Shown: positions 1 through 9,518 of the stretch, piece after piece
Position numbering within the stretch: position 1 is the first letter of the stretch
How the letters are laid out: each line of letters opens with the position of its first letter
Source: Pseudomonas citri
GTDB taxonomy: Bacteria > Pseudomonadota > Gammaproteobacteria > Pseudomonadales > Pseudomonadaceae
Assembly (NCBI RefSeq): GCF_025336485.1
Contig: NZ_JAODAB010000012.1
Span: forward strand, 62,001-126,000
Length of the DNA stretch: 64,000 nt
Direction: 5' to 3'
Notes under the pieces: generated by a model
Databases searched by the model: none
Seen by the model: only the letters and a program-made list of their open reading frames with translations
Told to the model about the DNA's origin: nothing
Made by a program: the position numbers and the translations under genes

Positions 1-3000
1 TGCCCGCCTCGGCCTTGAACACCTGTTCATCGGCGATCCGTATCAACACCTCATGACGCCCCGTCCCCGTGAACGCGACCGTGACATCGCCGATGGACAG
101 TTTCCCGTAACGCTCGATCCGCAGGTCACTCTCCCTGGCCCAAGGGGCGTCCAACACCCAACTGGCGTTCAACGGGCGCGTCGCCCCGAGGGTCAGGCTC
201 ACACCGGGATTGAGCACCAAGGCACATTGCTTGCCGGCGCCCTGGATCTCGTAGGCGATCTTGCCATGCCAGGCCGGCGGCAGAACGGGCACCACCAACG
301 AACGATCGTTGCCATCGAGCACCACCTTGATCACGCTCGGACGATAGTCCGGGACCAGGCGATAAAGGATGTAGTCACTGGGAAACGAATAGAACGAAAA
401 CAGGAATAACCATCCACCGTCGGCCTTCCTTTTCTCCAGGCGCCGTGCGGTGTCAAAACCGCTGTCATGGCGCAGTCCCGCGAAGGGCAGCGCCTTGTAC
501 TCGTACCGGTAGCAGGTTTGCGGTGCGCAGGGCAGGACAATGACCGAACCTGCCGGCGGGTTGAATATGACTCGTCCCGGCAGGTTGAGCTCACGGCGAA
601 TATTGATCGCCCGCTCATAGTCGTCATCGAAGGTCGGCACGCCAAAATGATCGCGCAGCGGATACAGCCGGGGGCTGTCCAGCTGAAGTTGGCCGCGAGC
701 CAGGTCCAGCGTGTGAACGATCAGCGACGGGTGAGGCAGCCAGGCGCCCTGGGTGGCGTCAGACCGATAGGCCTGCAGATGGGCGTGCGCCACTTCATCG
801 AAAAACAGCCCGACTTGCTTGGCCTCCTCAGCAATGCCAGCAAACCCTTGGGCCAGCGCCGTCACCCCCACCGCCAAGCCGCCCAGCATCACCGCCGCGC
901 CGCCCAATAAGGCGCCGGCGGTCGTGGCGCCGGCGGCAAAAGCGCCTATCGATAGCACCAGGCTGGCCGAGTCGAACGCCAGCTGGGTACCGAACTGGGC
1001 CCGTCCGACTTCGTTTTGCGCGGTGGATAACTGGTAAATGTCGAATCCGACGTTGGCCAGTTGCAGCAATCCGCCCGTCGCTTCGCTGACACTGCTCCCC
1101 ACGGCAGCCTTGACCACCGGCGCGACGGTGCGGGCGATCAGCTTCTCCTGGGCCAGTGCCTGCCGGACAAGCCCCACCAGAGCTGCCACGTCCACCACGT
1201 TGCCATGGACCAATTGCGCGTAATTGACATAGGCATGCAACCGGACCGCCAGGGTCAGCGGCCGGTCAGGCCCTTCCCGCCCTCGCAACGCGTTCATCAA
1301 CGCTTGTATGGCGAAACCGGCGTTCAGGGTGTGGACGCTGCCCACCTCGGTGGGATCGCCCGTCAGCGAAGGTCTGTTGGCCAGGACTGAAAAGCGTTCC
1401 GAGAGGTAGTTCTTTATCCGCAGGAGCCGATGATCATCGGTGACGATCCGCACCAACGTCTCAGGTTTTTGCGGATCGATCAGGCTCATCCGGTAGGAGC
1501 CGTTCGGCATGACCTCCAGGGTATCGAACAGCGGTACCAGGTGCGGCGCCAACTGGTTCGTTTGCTGAAGGTGGATGGTCGCCTCCTCGATCTGCTGGCT
1601 CCACCAATGGCTATCCAGGGCCAGCAGAGAACTCCCCAAGCGAGGATTGCTCTGCAGTGACTGCCCACGGGCGTTGGCCAACCGCTGCCGGATGGGGCGT
1701 TGCAGCTTGGCGGACAAGCCGCCGGGTTGCAGCAACTGCTCCACCGTGACCCCGTCGGCCAGTTGCAAGGCCGAAACCTTTTCACTTTGCAGCTCGATCA
1801 GGTCGAATTGCGGTCGGGTTTCAGAACCATAGGCCGCGTAATAACGGGCCATACCCTCTTTCTGGAAAAAGTGCTCCAGGCCACGCTGGAAGGCCTCGGG
1901 TTGCTCGAATTTGCACAAGCCGAAGTTGGGGTCGAAAAAATGATAGGTGGCGCGTTCTGCACTGACGGTCTTGGCCACCAGCATCGAATGATTATCGGAG
2001 TTGAGCATCAGTGTTCGAGTGCCGACGTGTTTCTCGAGTGCGGCGGTGACCTGATCGAGGTTCACCTGGCCCAACGACGTGCCGACATCACTGATCGCGA
2101 CGTCCCGCAGGGCCTCCAGCGCCTGGAGAAAGCCCTGGGAATCGGCCTGCCCCGGTTCGAGCACCGCCAGGAAGAAACGCTCGCGCAACTGTCCAGAGGC
2201 AGAATCGCCCAGGGCAAGCGCCGCGCTCATCGCCAGTGCCAAGGGATAGCAGCGCCCGCCGATCGTCTCGCCGTCGTGATCGAGCAGCAAATCCTGGGGG
2301 ACCATCTGGACGCCGTTGTGCCCGAACCCATCGAGCACCTGCCCGGATCGTTCGACGACCTGGATACGGTGCTCAAGCGTGGCCACTTTCTGGATCCGCG
2401 CGACATGACGACCCCATTCAAACAAGGTCCGCGCGCCCTTCAAGGCGGCTTTTTTCAGCGCCAGCGCGCTGTCCGAAGGCTTCGACGCATAAGCCGGCTC
2501 GCTGCCCAGCCCCCTCATGAACCTGGCGGCCTTGTGCTTGTACAACTGGCGCTCGATGACTGCGTAACGCCCGGACACGCCCTGCTCGGCAACGCCGTTG
2601 GCCAGGTTCTCCAGCTCACTGGTGGCCGCATTGAAATGCCGGTTGTCCAAAGAATCCATTCCCAACAACACGCCCAACGACAGCCTTTGCAAAGGACTCA
2701 CTTCAATGACGCGCAGGGAGTCGTCGGCGATGTTGCTCAGCACTTCATCGATCCCCAAGTGGCGAACGTCCTTATCGCTCAGGAACACCGGAACCAGCGC
2801 ATCGGCCGCCTGGCGCCGGATCAGTTGGCGATCGTCGAAACTCAGCGGCAGCGGCTGGTCGAAGCGGATTTCCCCGTCATGCCCCTGCCTCATCGCCTCG
2901 ATAAACGGCTCGCCGAGCCCCTCGACCAGACGCTCGAGCACATCGGTCAGCAGCACCGCTCGCCCTTCGATCAACGGCCAGCCCTGCTGGAACTCGACGG

Positions 3001-4783
3001 TCGAATGCTTGAGCAACTGCGCCATGTCACCGCTGTAGCGCGCGCTGTACTGCCCCTCGCGCCAGCGCGCCAGCTCGTTGCCGAGCCATTTATCCGGATT
3101 GCTCTCGTTCTCTTTCCAGGAGTGATCCTGCTCCTCTTCGGTGGCGCCGTTCACCGTCCGATGGGGGGCGATGGCCGCTTCTTTGCGCAGGGTTTGGGCA
3201 ATGGCCGCGCTCAAGTGCGCCTTCGCGTAATCGGCCATGCCGTCGCGCATGGCACCGGGGCCCGTCAGGTAGATGGTGCCCTCGCTTTCAAAGCGAATGC
3301 CATCGCCAAAGTGGGTCGCGACGGCCGAGACCAGCGCGATCGCCCCGGGCACCTCCTCCATCGGCAACTGGGCCAGTGGCCCATTGGATGTTTCGTACAC
3401 CTCCTCCACCAGGCTCAACATGCCGGCGACATCGCTCAGTGCAACATCGCGCTGGGCGGCCAACCGGGTCGAGGCGTCAATCAGCGCGTCATTGATACGG
3501 AACCTGTCGATCACGCTTTTGACGACCGCACTGCCCGGATGAGCCATCAGGAACGCGTTGGATAACGATTGCTCCATGGCCAGGGCCCGCAGCGCGAAAG
3601 GACGGGCCAGCCGATCCGCCGGCTGCTTGAAGACCTTGCCCAGGCTTGGCCGACCTTTTGCGAACGCCTCCAGTGCCGACAGATGCTCGGCGGGGATATG
3701 CACCCGATAACGGGAGGAGGCCTGGCGACCGGGCATCCATTCGGGGTTTTCGTTCAACAACAATTGCAGGGTGCCGAGACGGGCATCCCGGCCGAAACCG
3801 CCGATATCGACGGCACCCAGGGTTTGCGCCAGCGGCGGCAGGTGGTCGATATCGGTATAACCGCCACCTTCTGCAAACAGCGCTTCCACTCGCACAACAT
3901 CGGAGGCCGCCGCCATGTTGCCGCGCAAACGCATTTCCCGCTGATAGACATCATGCAATTGCAACGTGATTTCGCCAGCCGCTATATCACGCAATTGGAA
4001 GCCGCCCATGTCCAGAACACTGCGACGATTATGTTCCAACTGTTTGCGTAATATTTGCGCATCTTGGCCATAAGCGCGCGACAGTAGATCTATTCGGGCT
4101 TCGTCAGCTGACCCACCGTCCGCCACGGCCGCACTAATATGCATATACATCTGTTGTTTCAGCACAATAGCCCGCTCGTTATACAGAGCACCCAGTTCAA
4201 CTTCCGAAATAGTTTTATCCACCCCATTCAAAAAGACATCGGCCTTGGCAGCCTCGACAATCAGTTTATTGGTTTGCCACGCCAGTAATGCATCGCTGTC
4301 ATACCAAAGATTCAAGGTATAGCCCTGCGGGGCCAACACCTGTCGCCAGACATTGAGGTAATCGCGCTGAATCTCGCCAAGGCCGCCGCCGAGCCAGACA
4401 AAGTGCTGCGTCCTGGGCACCTCCGTTGGCAGCTGCTTCATCTGTTCGGCACTGAACTGCAGGCGCGCCTCATGGCGCTCGACTTTGTCATAGATCCGCG
4501 GCAAGTCCACCGCGGCCTCGGCCTGACCCGCCGTACCGGTGCCCTGGCTGCGTTTGACCCTGCGGCTGCCCAGGATCCGGGCAAGCGTTCGCTTCAACAA
4601 CCCCAGGGGCTCGAGCAGCCTGTGGGAATCCGGCATGCCGATACAAGCAAAGTAATAACGCATGACCGCGTCGTATTGTTCATTGTTCTTGTAGGGCAAC
4701 AGGGCACGTTCAAGATCGGCCAGTTTGAAAAGACTGATAAAACCGACCGCACTGTCGCGAGCCTGGGCGTTTGCTTCCTGCAT
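1..4783 (-). CDS. TcdA/TcdB-like large toxin (glycosyltransferase, C58-like, pore-forming), 3' end outside window
   Basis: The frame is open from the ATG at 4783 (AAGGAG six bases upstream) to the window edge, at least 1,594 codons, so the C-terminus is missing. Residues 127-133 read HFVWLGG and residues 306-313 read GGGYTDID, with a DXD at D311/D313. Both match the GT44 glucosyltransferase domain of clostridial TcdB and sit at nearly the same positions. A TIYLTGPG block lies near residue 508. GGRCYPLA (C845), DNHSM (H932) and FFDPNFG (D951) give the Cys-His-Asp pattern of YopT-like C58 peptidases. Residues about 1270-1318 are a long Ala/Gly-rich hydrophobic stretch like the TcdA/TcdB pore-forming domain. 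Inferred role: a toxin that enters host cells and glycosylates a host protein, possibly a small GTPase. No signal peptide and no secretion or chaperone gene is visible beside it. Domain assignment is by motif only; substrate and target organism are unknown. Confidence 0.88.
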   Translation of the reverse strand, partial: MQEANAQARDSAVGFISLFKLADLERALLPYKNNEQYDAVMRYYFACIGMPDSHRLLEPLGLLKRTLARILGSRRVKRSQGTGTAGQAEAAVDLPRIYDKVERHEARLQFSAEQMKQLPTEVPRTQHFVWLGGGLGEIQRDYLNVWRQVLAPQGYTLNLWYDSDALLAWQTNKLIVEAAKADVFLNGVDKTISEVELGALYNERAIVLKQQMYMHISAAVADGGSADEARIDLLSRAYGQDAQILRKQLEHNRRSVLDMGGFQLRDIAAGEITLQLHDVYQREMRLRGNMAAASDVVRVEALFAEGGGYTDIDHLPPLAQTLGAVDIGGFGRDARLGTLQLLLNENPEWMPGRQASSRYRVHIPAEHLSALEAFAKGRPSLGKVFKQPADRLARPFALRALAMEQSLSNAFLMAHPGSAVVKSVIDRFRINDALIDASTRLAAQRDVALSDVAGMLSLVEEVYETSNGPLAQLPMEEVPGAIALVSAVATHFGDGIRFESEGTIYLTGPGAMRDGMADYAKAHLSAAIAQTLRKEAAIAPHRTVNGATEEEQDHSWKENESNPDKWLGNELARWREGQYSARYSGDMAQLLKHSTVEFQQGWPLIEGRAVLLTDVLERLVEGLGEPFIEAMRQGHDGEIRFDQPLPLSFDDRQLIRRQAADALVPVFLSDKDVRHLGIDEVLSNIADDSLRVIEVSPLQRLSLGVLLGMDSLDNRHFNAATSELENLANGVAEQGVSGRYAVIERQLYKHKAARFMRGLGSEPAYASKPSDSALALKKAALKGARTLFEWGRHVARIQKVATLEHRIQVVERSGQVLDGFGHNGVQMVPQDLLLDHDGETIGGRCYPLALAMSAALALGDSASGQLRERFFLAVLEPGQADSQGFLQALEALRDVAISDVGTSLGQVNLDQVTAALEKHVGTRTLMLNSDNHSMLVAKTVSAERATYHFFDPNFGLCKFEQPEAFQRGLEHFFQKEGMARYYAAYGSETRPQFDLIELQSEKVSALQLADGVTVEQLLQPGGLSAKLQRPIRQRLANARGQSLQSNPRLGSSLLALDSHWWSQQIEEATIHLQQTNQLAPHLVPLFDTLEVMPNGSYRMSLIDPQKPETLVRIVTDDHRLLRIKNYLSERFSVLANRPSLTGDPTEVGSVHTLNAGFAIQALMNALRGREGPDRPLTLAVRLHAYVNYAQLVHGNVVDVAALVGLVRQALAQEKLIARTVAPVVKAAVGSSVSEATGGLLQLANVGFDIYQLSTAQNEVGRAQFGTQLAFDSASLVLSIGAFAAGATTAGALLGGAAVMLGGLAVGVTALAQGFAGIAEEAKQVGLFFDEVAHAHLQAYRSDATQGAWLPHPSLIVHTLDLARGQLQLDSPRLYPLRDHFGVPTFDDDYERAINIRRELNLPGRVIFNPPAGSVIVLPCAPQTCYRYEYKALPFAGLRHDSGFDTARRLEKRKADGGWLFLFSFYSFPSDYILYRLVPDYRPSVIKVVLDGNDRSLVVPVLPPAWHGKIAYEIQGAGKQCALVLNPGVSLTLGATRPLNASWVLDAPWARESDLRIERYGKLSIGDVTVAFTGTGRHEVLIRIADEQVFKAEAG

Positions 4784-5130
4784 AAAACACTCCTTGACCT
4801 GTTCAAACAAGAAAGAACAGGCATATAAAAACATCGCCATCAGGGTGTGTCCTGGCGACGAATCATTCAATTGATATCTTGCAACCTGGTGACATCTAAA
4901 GTTACGTCAAATACTGATGAGCGCCTCGCGACAACTGATCAGGCACGCAAACTAACGCTTAAGAAGCAACAACTCAAACAGGAAGGCTTTCAATGCATTT
5001 CAAAACAGGGACAAACTAAAATCACTTCTTTATCTATACGCGCGACAAATAAAAATACAATACCCCGACATTTACGCGAATCACCGTGGCGAGGGAGTTT
5101 GCTCCCTCGCCACGGTTTTCAAGTGAACGT
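4784..5130. other. Non-coding gap between toxin and cobJ, AT-rich
   Basis: This 347-base gap is clearly richer in A and T than its surroundings, especially 4800-5080. It must hold the toxin promoter (reading minus), but I could not pick a convincing -35/-10 pair. The short open frames here show no recognisable protein. A strong palindrome at 5084-5115 lies on the cobJ side. Confidence 0.6.
5084..5115. repeat. Perfect 14-bp palindrome (REP-like hairpin)
   Basis: CCGTGGCGAGGGAG (5084-5097) and its exact reverse complement (5102-5115) flank a TTTG loop. Four T follow on the plus strand only. It lies just beyond the 3' end of cobJ (minus), where it could stop or protect that transcript, but the missing U-run on that strand argues against a classical terminator. 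Similar GGGAG-loop-CTCCC palindromes are common between genes in fluorescent pseudomonads. Confidence 0.6.
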
Positions 5131-6822
5131 TCAGGCGGGCTTGAGCCCATACCAGCGCGGCGTGTACACCCACTCCCCACCTTCGGCACGCGGGAACACG
5201 CAGGTCGTGGAGGAGCCGATCAACACCATGGTGCGCATGTCCACCTGCTCCGGAGTCAATTGCCCCAGCGTGGTAACGCGCAGGGTCTGGCCCGGCCGGC
5301 CGATGTCACGCCCCAACACCACCGGCGTATCCGAGGTGCGATGCTGGGCGACGATCTCCAGGGCACGTCCCAACTGCCAGGGCCGGGAACGGGAGATCGG
5401 GTTATAGAAGGCCAGGGCCAGGTCCGCTTCCGCCGCCAGGTCCAGTCGTTTTTCGATGATCGACCACGGCTTGAGGTTGTCCGACAGCGACATCACGCAG
5501 AAGTCATGTCCCAACGGTGCACCGGCCTGGGCGGCAGTGGCAAGGGACGCCGAGACCCCCGGAAGGATTTGCAGATCGACGTTGTGCCAGCGGACATCCG
5601 TCGACTCGTGCAGCGCTTCGAGCACGGCGGCAGCCATGGCGAACACGCCCGGGTCGCCGGACGACACCACCACCACCGAACGCCCTTGGGCCGCCAGTTC
5701 GAAGGCGTGGCGGGCGCGTTGCATTTCTTCGCGGTTGTCGGTGCAGTGCTGCACTTGATCGGCTCGAAATGGCCCCGCCATGCGCACGTAGGTTTCGTAG
5801 CCCAGCACATCGGTGGCACGGTCGAGTTCGGCGCGCACCGCCGGGACCATCAAATCCGCCGCCCCCGGGCCAAGGCCGATCACGGCCAGGCGACCACGCG
5901 CACGGCCGATCCGCTGCGGGTCGAGGGGTAGTTCGGCCACGGCGATGGCATGCTCACCCGCGGCGTGAATCGACACCCCTTGGCCGAGGGCTTCGTTCAG
6001 CCATTGGGCGACTTCACCTTGGGCCGTTGCGAAACGCAACGGCACGTTCAAGGCCGAGGCGGCTTCGTGCAGTTCTGGCCGGGCCATGTCACTGTCCGCC
6101 GCCAACAGGCACGCCAGCGATTGTGGCGCAAGGCCGACCCCGCCCAAGGTTTCGCCGATGTTCGTCGACGCCCCGGCAGCTAACGCCACCACCACGTTGC
6201 GCGGGTAAATGCGCAGCTCGTCCGCCGTCGGCGTACCGGCGGCGCTGTCGATGCGAATCGCCAGGCGCGCCTGCGCATCCTCGGGCAACTGCGCCTGCTC
6301 CAACCACGGGGCGATGCCTTCGACGCGCACCGACTCACCGGCCAGCAGGTCGGAGACAAAACGCTTGCCCTGCTCCAAATCACCGAGGTGGTAACCCCTC
6401 GGCGGATTGAGCAAGCAGGTGCCGAAACGCAATTCACCGCTGGTGGTAATCGCCGGGGCGACTTGCAGCGCTGCCGCGATGTCGCGGGCCATGACATTGA
6501 CCCCGCCCAGCCCGCCCAACAGCGGCACCACGGCGCTGCCATCCTCGGCCACCGCCAGCACCGGCGGCTCGGCGCCTTTTTCCAGCAGCAGCGGCGCCAG
6601 GGTGCGAATGACGATGCCGGCCGCGCACAGGGCGATGATCGGCGTGTCCTGCTGATAGAACTCGCGCAGCGTCGCGCCGAATTCGAGGTATTGACGATCC
6701 GCGCCCTCGACCCGTCCGGCCAGGCCGTGGATCAGGGCATCGGGGTAACGTTGCTGGATCCGTCGGGCCGTGGCGAGGCTACCGGGCCCGAGGATGACGA
6801 TTGCCGCTGCCTTCGACGTCAT
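5131..6822 (-). CDS. cobJ: Precorrin-3B C17-methyltransferase fused to CbiG-like domain
   Basis: Cytoplasmic corrin-ring enzyme that adds the C17 methyl group and contracts the ring in cobalamin synthesis. The first ~200 residues resemble the CbiG N-terminal region (LCAAGIVIRTLAPLL, GGLGGVNVMA). Residues ~205-310 resemble the CbiG C-terminal/CobE domain (YPRNVVVALAAGA). From ~residue 312 a complete tetrapyrrole methylase follows (GRLAVIGLGPG, VVSSGDPGVFAMA). I chose the ATG at 6822 because it overlaps the cobI stop as ATGA; a GTG at 6831 is the only longer option. That gives 563 residues, about twice a stand-alone CobJ, as expected for the fusion. Last gene of cobG-cobH-cobI-cobJ; all junctions overlap, so translation is probably coupled. 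Confidence 0.93.
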   Translation of the reverse strand: MTSKAAAIVILGPGSLATARRIQQRYPDALIHGLAGRVEGADRQYLEFGATLREFYQQDTPIIALCAAGIVIRTLAPLLLEKGAEPPVLAVAEDGSAVVPLLGGLGGVNVMARDIAAALQVAPAITTSGELRFGTCLLNPPRGYHLGDLEQGKRFVSDLLAGESVRVEGIAPWLEQAQLPEDAQARLAIRIDSAAGTPTADELRIYPRNVVVALAAGASTNIGETLGGVGLAPQSLACLLAADSDMARPELHEAASALNVPLRFATAQGEVAQWLNEALGQGVSIHAAGEHAIAVAELPLDPQRIGRARGRLAVIGLGPGAADLMVPAVRAELDRATDVLGYETYVRMAGPFRADQVQHCTDNREEMQRARHAFELAAQGRSVVVVSSGDPGVFAMAAAVLEALHESTDVRWHNVDLQILPGVSASLATAAQAGAPLGHDFCVMSLSDNLKPWSIIEKRLDLAAEADLALAFYNPISRSRPWQLGRALEIVAQHRTSDTPVVLGRDIGRPGQTLRVTTLGQLTPEQVDMRTMVLIGSSTTCVFPRAEGGEWVYTPRWYGLKPA

Positions 6823-7553
6823 CCCTGCCACCGTTCGCCCGGCACGATGATCAGCGAGAAATACGGCGAGGACATGGGCTCGACTTCATCCAGCGGCACG
6901 ATTTTCTGATTGGCCATGGTCGCCCGTTCGACGTACAACGCCCGACCGTCCAGGCCCAGCTCCCCGAGCACCTGGCGGACCTTGGGGAAATTGCGCCCCA
7001 GCTTCATGATCACCGCCGCGTCGGCATCGGCCAGGCGGCGCTTGAGTTCGTCATGGGGCAAGACGCCGGAGAGCACCGACAGGCTCTGGTTGCGATAGAC
7101 CAGCGGCGCACCGAGCACCGAGGCGCCACCGAGCATCGAGCACACGCCAGGAATCACTTCGGCGTCGTAACGCTCGGCCAGGCGGTCGTGCAGGTACATG
7201 TAGGAGCCGTAGAAGAAAGGATCACCCTCGCAGATCACCGCCACGTCGCGCCCGGCGTCCAGGTGCGTGGCCAACTGTTCGGCGGCGGTATCGTAGAAGT
7301 CGGCGATCACCTGCTCATAGGACAAAGGCGCCGGCAAGGCTTCGGTGGTGACCGGATAGACCAGCGGCAGCAAGGTCTGGGCCTCCTGCAAGTGCGCCTC
7401 GATGATGCCGAAGGCGTTGCCCTTCTTGCCCTTGGCGACGAAGTACGCCACCACCGGCGACTCACGCAGCAGGCGCAGGGCCTTGACCGTGATCAGTTCC
7501 GGGTCACCGGGGCCCACGCCGAGGCCGATCAGACGTCCAGGTTGCTGCATCAT
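6819..7553 (-). CDS. cobI: Precorrin-2 C20-methyltransferase
   Basis: S-adenosylmethionine-dependent methylation of precorrin-2 at C20 gives precorrin-3A, an early committed step of cobalamin synthesis. The 244-residue protein is one tetrapyrrole methylase domain: the N-terminal glycine loop LIGLGVGPGDPELITVKA, the internal ICEGDPFFYGSY motif near residue 110, and EVIPGVCSMLGGAS after it. Length fits the family. The ATG at 7553 overlaps the cobH stop as ATGA, and the stop overlaps the cobJ start in the same way. Confidence 0.95.
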   Translation of the reverse strand: MMQQPGRLIGLGVGPGDPELITVKALRLLRESPVVAYFVAKGKKGNAFGIIEAHLQEAQTLLPLVYPVTTEALPAPLSYEQVIADFYDTAAEQLATHLDAGRDVAVICEGDPFFYGSYMYLHDRLAERYDAEVIPGVCSMLGGASVLGAPLVYRNQSLSVLSGVLPHDELKRRLADADAAVIMKLGRNFPKVRQVLGELGLDGRALYVERATMANQKIVPLDEVEPMSSPYFSLIIVPGERWQG

Positions 7554-8176
7554 TCAATCTCCGTAGCGAGGGCGTTGACGGCTGCGGCGGCCATGGCGCT
7601 ACCGCCCAACCGGCCTTGCATGATCACGAACGGCACGCCGCGGCTGTTGGCCGCCAGCATCGCCTTGGATTCGGCGGCGCCGACGAAGCCCACCGGGAAA
7701 CCGAGGATCAATGCCGGTTTCGGTGCGCCGGCATCGAGCATTTCCAACAGGTAGAACAACGCGGTCGGCGCGTTGCCGATGACCACCACGCTGCCTTCCA
7801 GGTACGGGCGCCACAGTTCCAGGGCCACCGCCGAGCGGGTATTGCCCAGCTCACGGGCCAGCTCCGGCACGCGCTCGTCGCGCAAGGTGCAGATCACCGG
7901 GTTGTTGGCCGGCAGGCGCGCGCGGGTCACGCCCTCGCTGACCATCCGCGCATCGCACAGGATCGGCGCACCGGCAGCCAGCGCCTGGCGCCCGGCCGTG
8001 CCCGCGCCTTCGGAAAACTGCAGGCCATCGATGGCCTCGACCATGCCGCAGGCGTGGATCACCCGCACCGCGAGTTTTTCCAGGTCGGCCGGAATGCGCG
8101 CCAGGTTGGCTTCGGCGCGGATGATCGCGAAAGAGTTGCGATAGATCTCCTGACCGTCGCGGATGTAATCAAGCAT
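7550..8176 (-). CDS. cobH: Precorrin-8X methylmutase
   Basis: Moves the C11 methyl group to C12, turning precorrin-8X into hydrogenobyrinate. The start at 8176 gives 208 residues beginning MLDYIRDGQEIYRNSF, the usual N-terminus of this family; a longer frame to 8224 would add an atypical tail. Further family blocks are RVIHACGMVEA, with the active-site histidine, and GFPVGFVGAAESKAML. It overlaps the end of cobG by eight bases and meets cobI through ATGA. Confidence 0.94.
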   Translation of the reverse strand: MLDYIRDGQEIYRNSFAIIRAEANLARIPADLEKLAVRVIHACGMVEAIDGLQFSEGAGTAGRQALAAGAPILCDARMVSEGVTRARLPANNPVICTLRDERVPELARELGNTRSAVALELWRPYLEGSVVVIGNAPTALFYLLEMLDAGAPKPALILGFPVGFVGAAESKAMLAANSRGVPFVIMQGRLGGSAMAAAAVNALATEIE

Positions 8177-9518
8177 CAAGGGAGCTCCGGGGGCGCGCAT
8201 CGAGCCAGTGGCCGAGCGCTTCAATAGTCAGGTTGCGTGCCTGCAACGCGCCGAAACCCGGCAGCGTGGCATCGCGCAGATACAGGTCGTAACGACCGGG
8301 GGCGACCGCCAGCAACGTGGCGGGCACGACATGGGCCGCCGCGCAGGAACGCGGGCAGCCCGACAAATGAACCTTCAAGGTGCGACCCTGGCGTTGCAGC
8401 AGGTCGGCCAGTCGGCGGGCATCGGCCTTGGTATCGGCCAGCGCCCTGCCACAACCGTCGGAACCGGTGCAGGCGATGAGTTGCGCCAGGGGTTGAGCGG
8501 CCGAACCGAGCAACCCCAGCGCCTCGAGACGCGCCAGCACGTCGTCCGCCTCCTCGCGACGGACATTGGGCAACAGCAGACTTTGCCACGGCGTCAGGCG
8601 AAAACTCGCGTCGCCCTTCTCCCGCGCGAGTTGCGCAACGCCACGCAACATGGCCGCGTCGAGCCGGCCCAGGGGTGCCACGGCCCCCACGTAGACTCGC
8701 TCGTCGTGCTGGGGATGAATGCCGATGTGCAGCCCATCGACGGCCCCTGCTCGTCGCCATTCGGTGCAGGGTTGCAAGGGCACGCGGCGGGCCAGTTGGG
8801 CGATGAAATCCTGGCGGGGGATTTCGTCCAGCAAGTGCCGCATCCGCGTCTGGTCCGGGCGAGCCAGGTCGAGGAACAGCGTCAACACCGCCATCACCAA
8901 CCCGTGCCCCTCGGCCAGCGGCACCGCGCCCGCTGGCTCATCGAGCGGCGACCCGGCCAACCCGAAGGCCCACCCGGGCTCGCCATCACGGACAACGGCC
9001 GATAGCCACAAGTCGTGATGGTGCTCGAGCATCGCCAGGCGCTCGCCACCATCCAACTGCACGGCGAACTTGGCCGACAGTTCATGGAAGCGCTCATGGT
9101 CCTGCAGGCTCAGCAGCACCTGGGCGGCCAACGGACGGGTGTCGAGCAGCCGGTGTCGATCGATTCCGGCCGATGGGCTGAGCATCACATTGCGCACGTC
9201 ATCGCCGTCCGGTTTACGGGGGCCGAGTCCGGCGGCCAGCAGTTGCCCGATCAGCGCGTCCTCGTCCGGACCGATCCCACGAATTTGCAGGTTGGCGCGG
9301 TTGGTCGCCTCGATCACACCCCCGGCAAACCGCTCGGCGGCCGACGCCACGGCATCGGCCTGGTCCGCCAGGATGACGCCGCCGTCAAGCTTGATCCGGC
9401 AGATCCCACCGTCCAGCGCCTGGACGATACGCAGCAGCCCGGGGCAACCGGTGGGCCGGATGAGGCAAGAAGAGGGACGTTCGTTCAAGGGCAGACCGCC
9501 AAAATTAGGAAACGCCAC
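8169..9518 (-). CDS. cobG: Precorrin-3B synthase (CobG)
   Basis: Oxygen-dependent hydroxylation and lactone formation on precorrin-3A, the hallmark of the aerobic cobalamin route. The protein is built like sulfite/nitrite reductases: an N-terminal ferredoxin-like half (CPGLLRIVQALDGGICRIKL) and a C-terminal CTGSDGCGRAL ... HLSGCPRSCA pair whose cysteines should hold a 4Fe-4S cluster. The start is uncertain: 9518 is a GTG (MAFPNF) without a clear ribosome site, and the conserved part begins about 20 residues later. First gene of the minus-strand cob operon, divergent from cobL. Confidence 0.92.
   Translation of the reverse strand: MAFPNFGGLPLNERPSSCLIRPTGCPGLLRIVQALDGGICRIKLDGGVILADQADAVASAAERFAGGVIEATNRANLQIRGIGPDEDALIGQLLAAGLGPRKPDGDDVRNVMLSPSAGIDRHRLLDTRPLAAQVLLSLQDHERFHELSAKFAVQLDGGERLAMLEHHHDLWLSAVVRDGEPGWAFGLAGSPLDEPAGAVPLAEGHGLVMAVLTLFLDLARPDQTRMRHLLDEIPRQDFIAQLARRVPLQPCTEWRRAGAVDGLHIGIHPQHDERVYVGAVAPLGRLDAAMLRGVAQLAREKGDASFRLTPWQSLLLPNVRREEADDVLARLEALGLLGSAAQPLAQLIACTGSDGCGRALADTKADARRLADLLQRQGRTLKVHLSGCPRSCAAAHVVPATLLAVAPGRYDLYLRDATLPGFGALQARNLTIEALGHWLDARPRSSLDA

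Noticed and set aside
1700..3565. 621-codon plus-strand open frame
   Set aside because: Antisense to the toxin frame; Gln/His/Arg-rich composition of a mirror frame, no family likeness. The minus frame carries the GT44 and C58 motifs.
4847..6410. Plus-strand open frames over the cobJ 3' part and gap
   Set aside because: Overlap the well-supported cobJ gene and lack recognisable motifs or ribosome sites.
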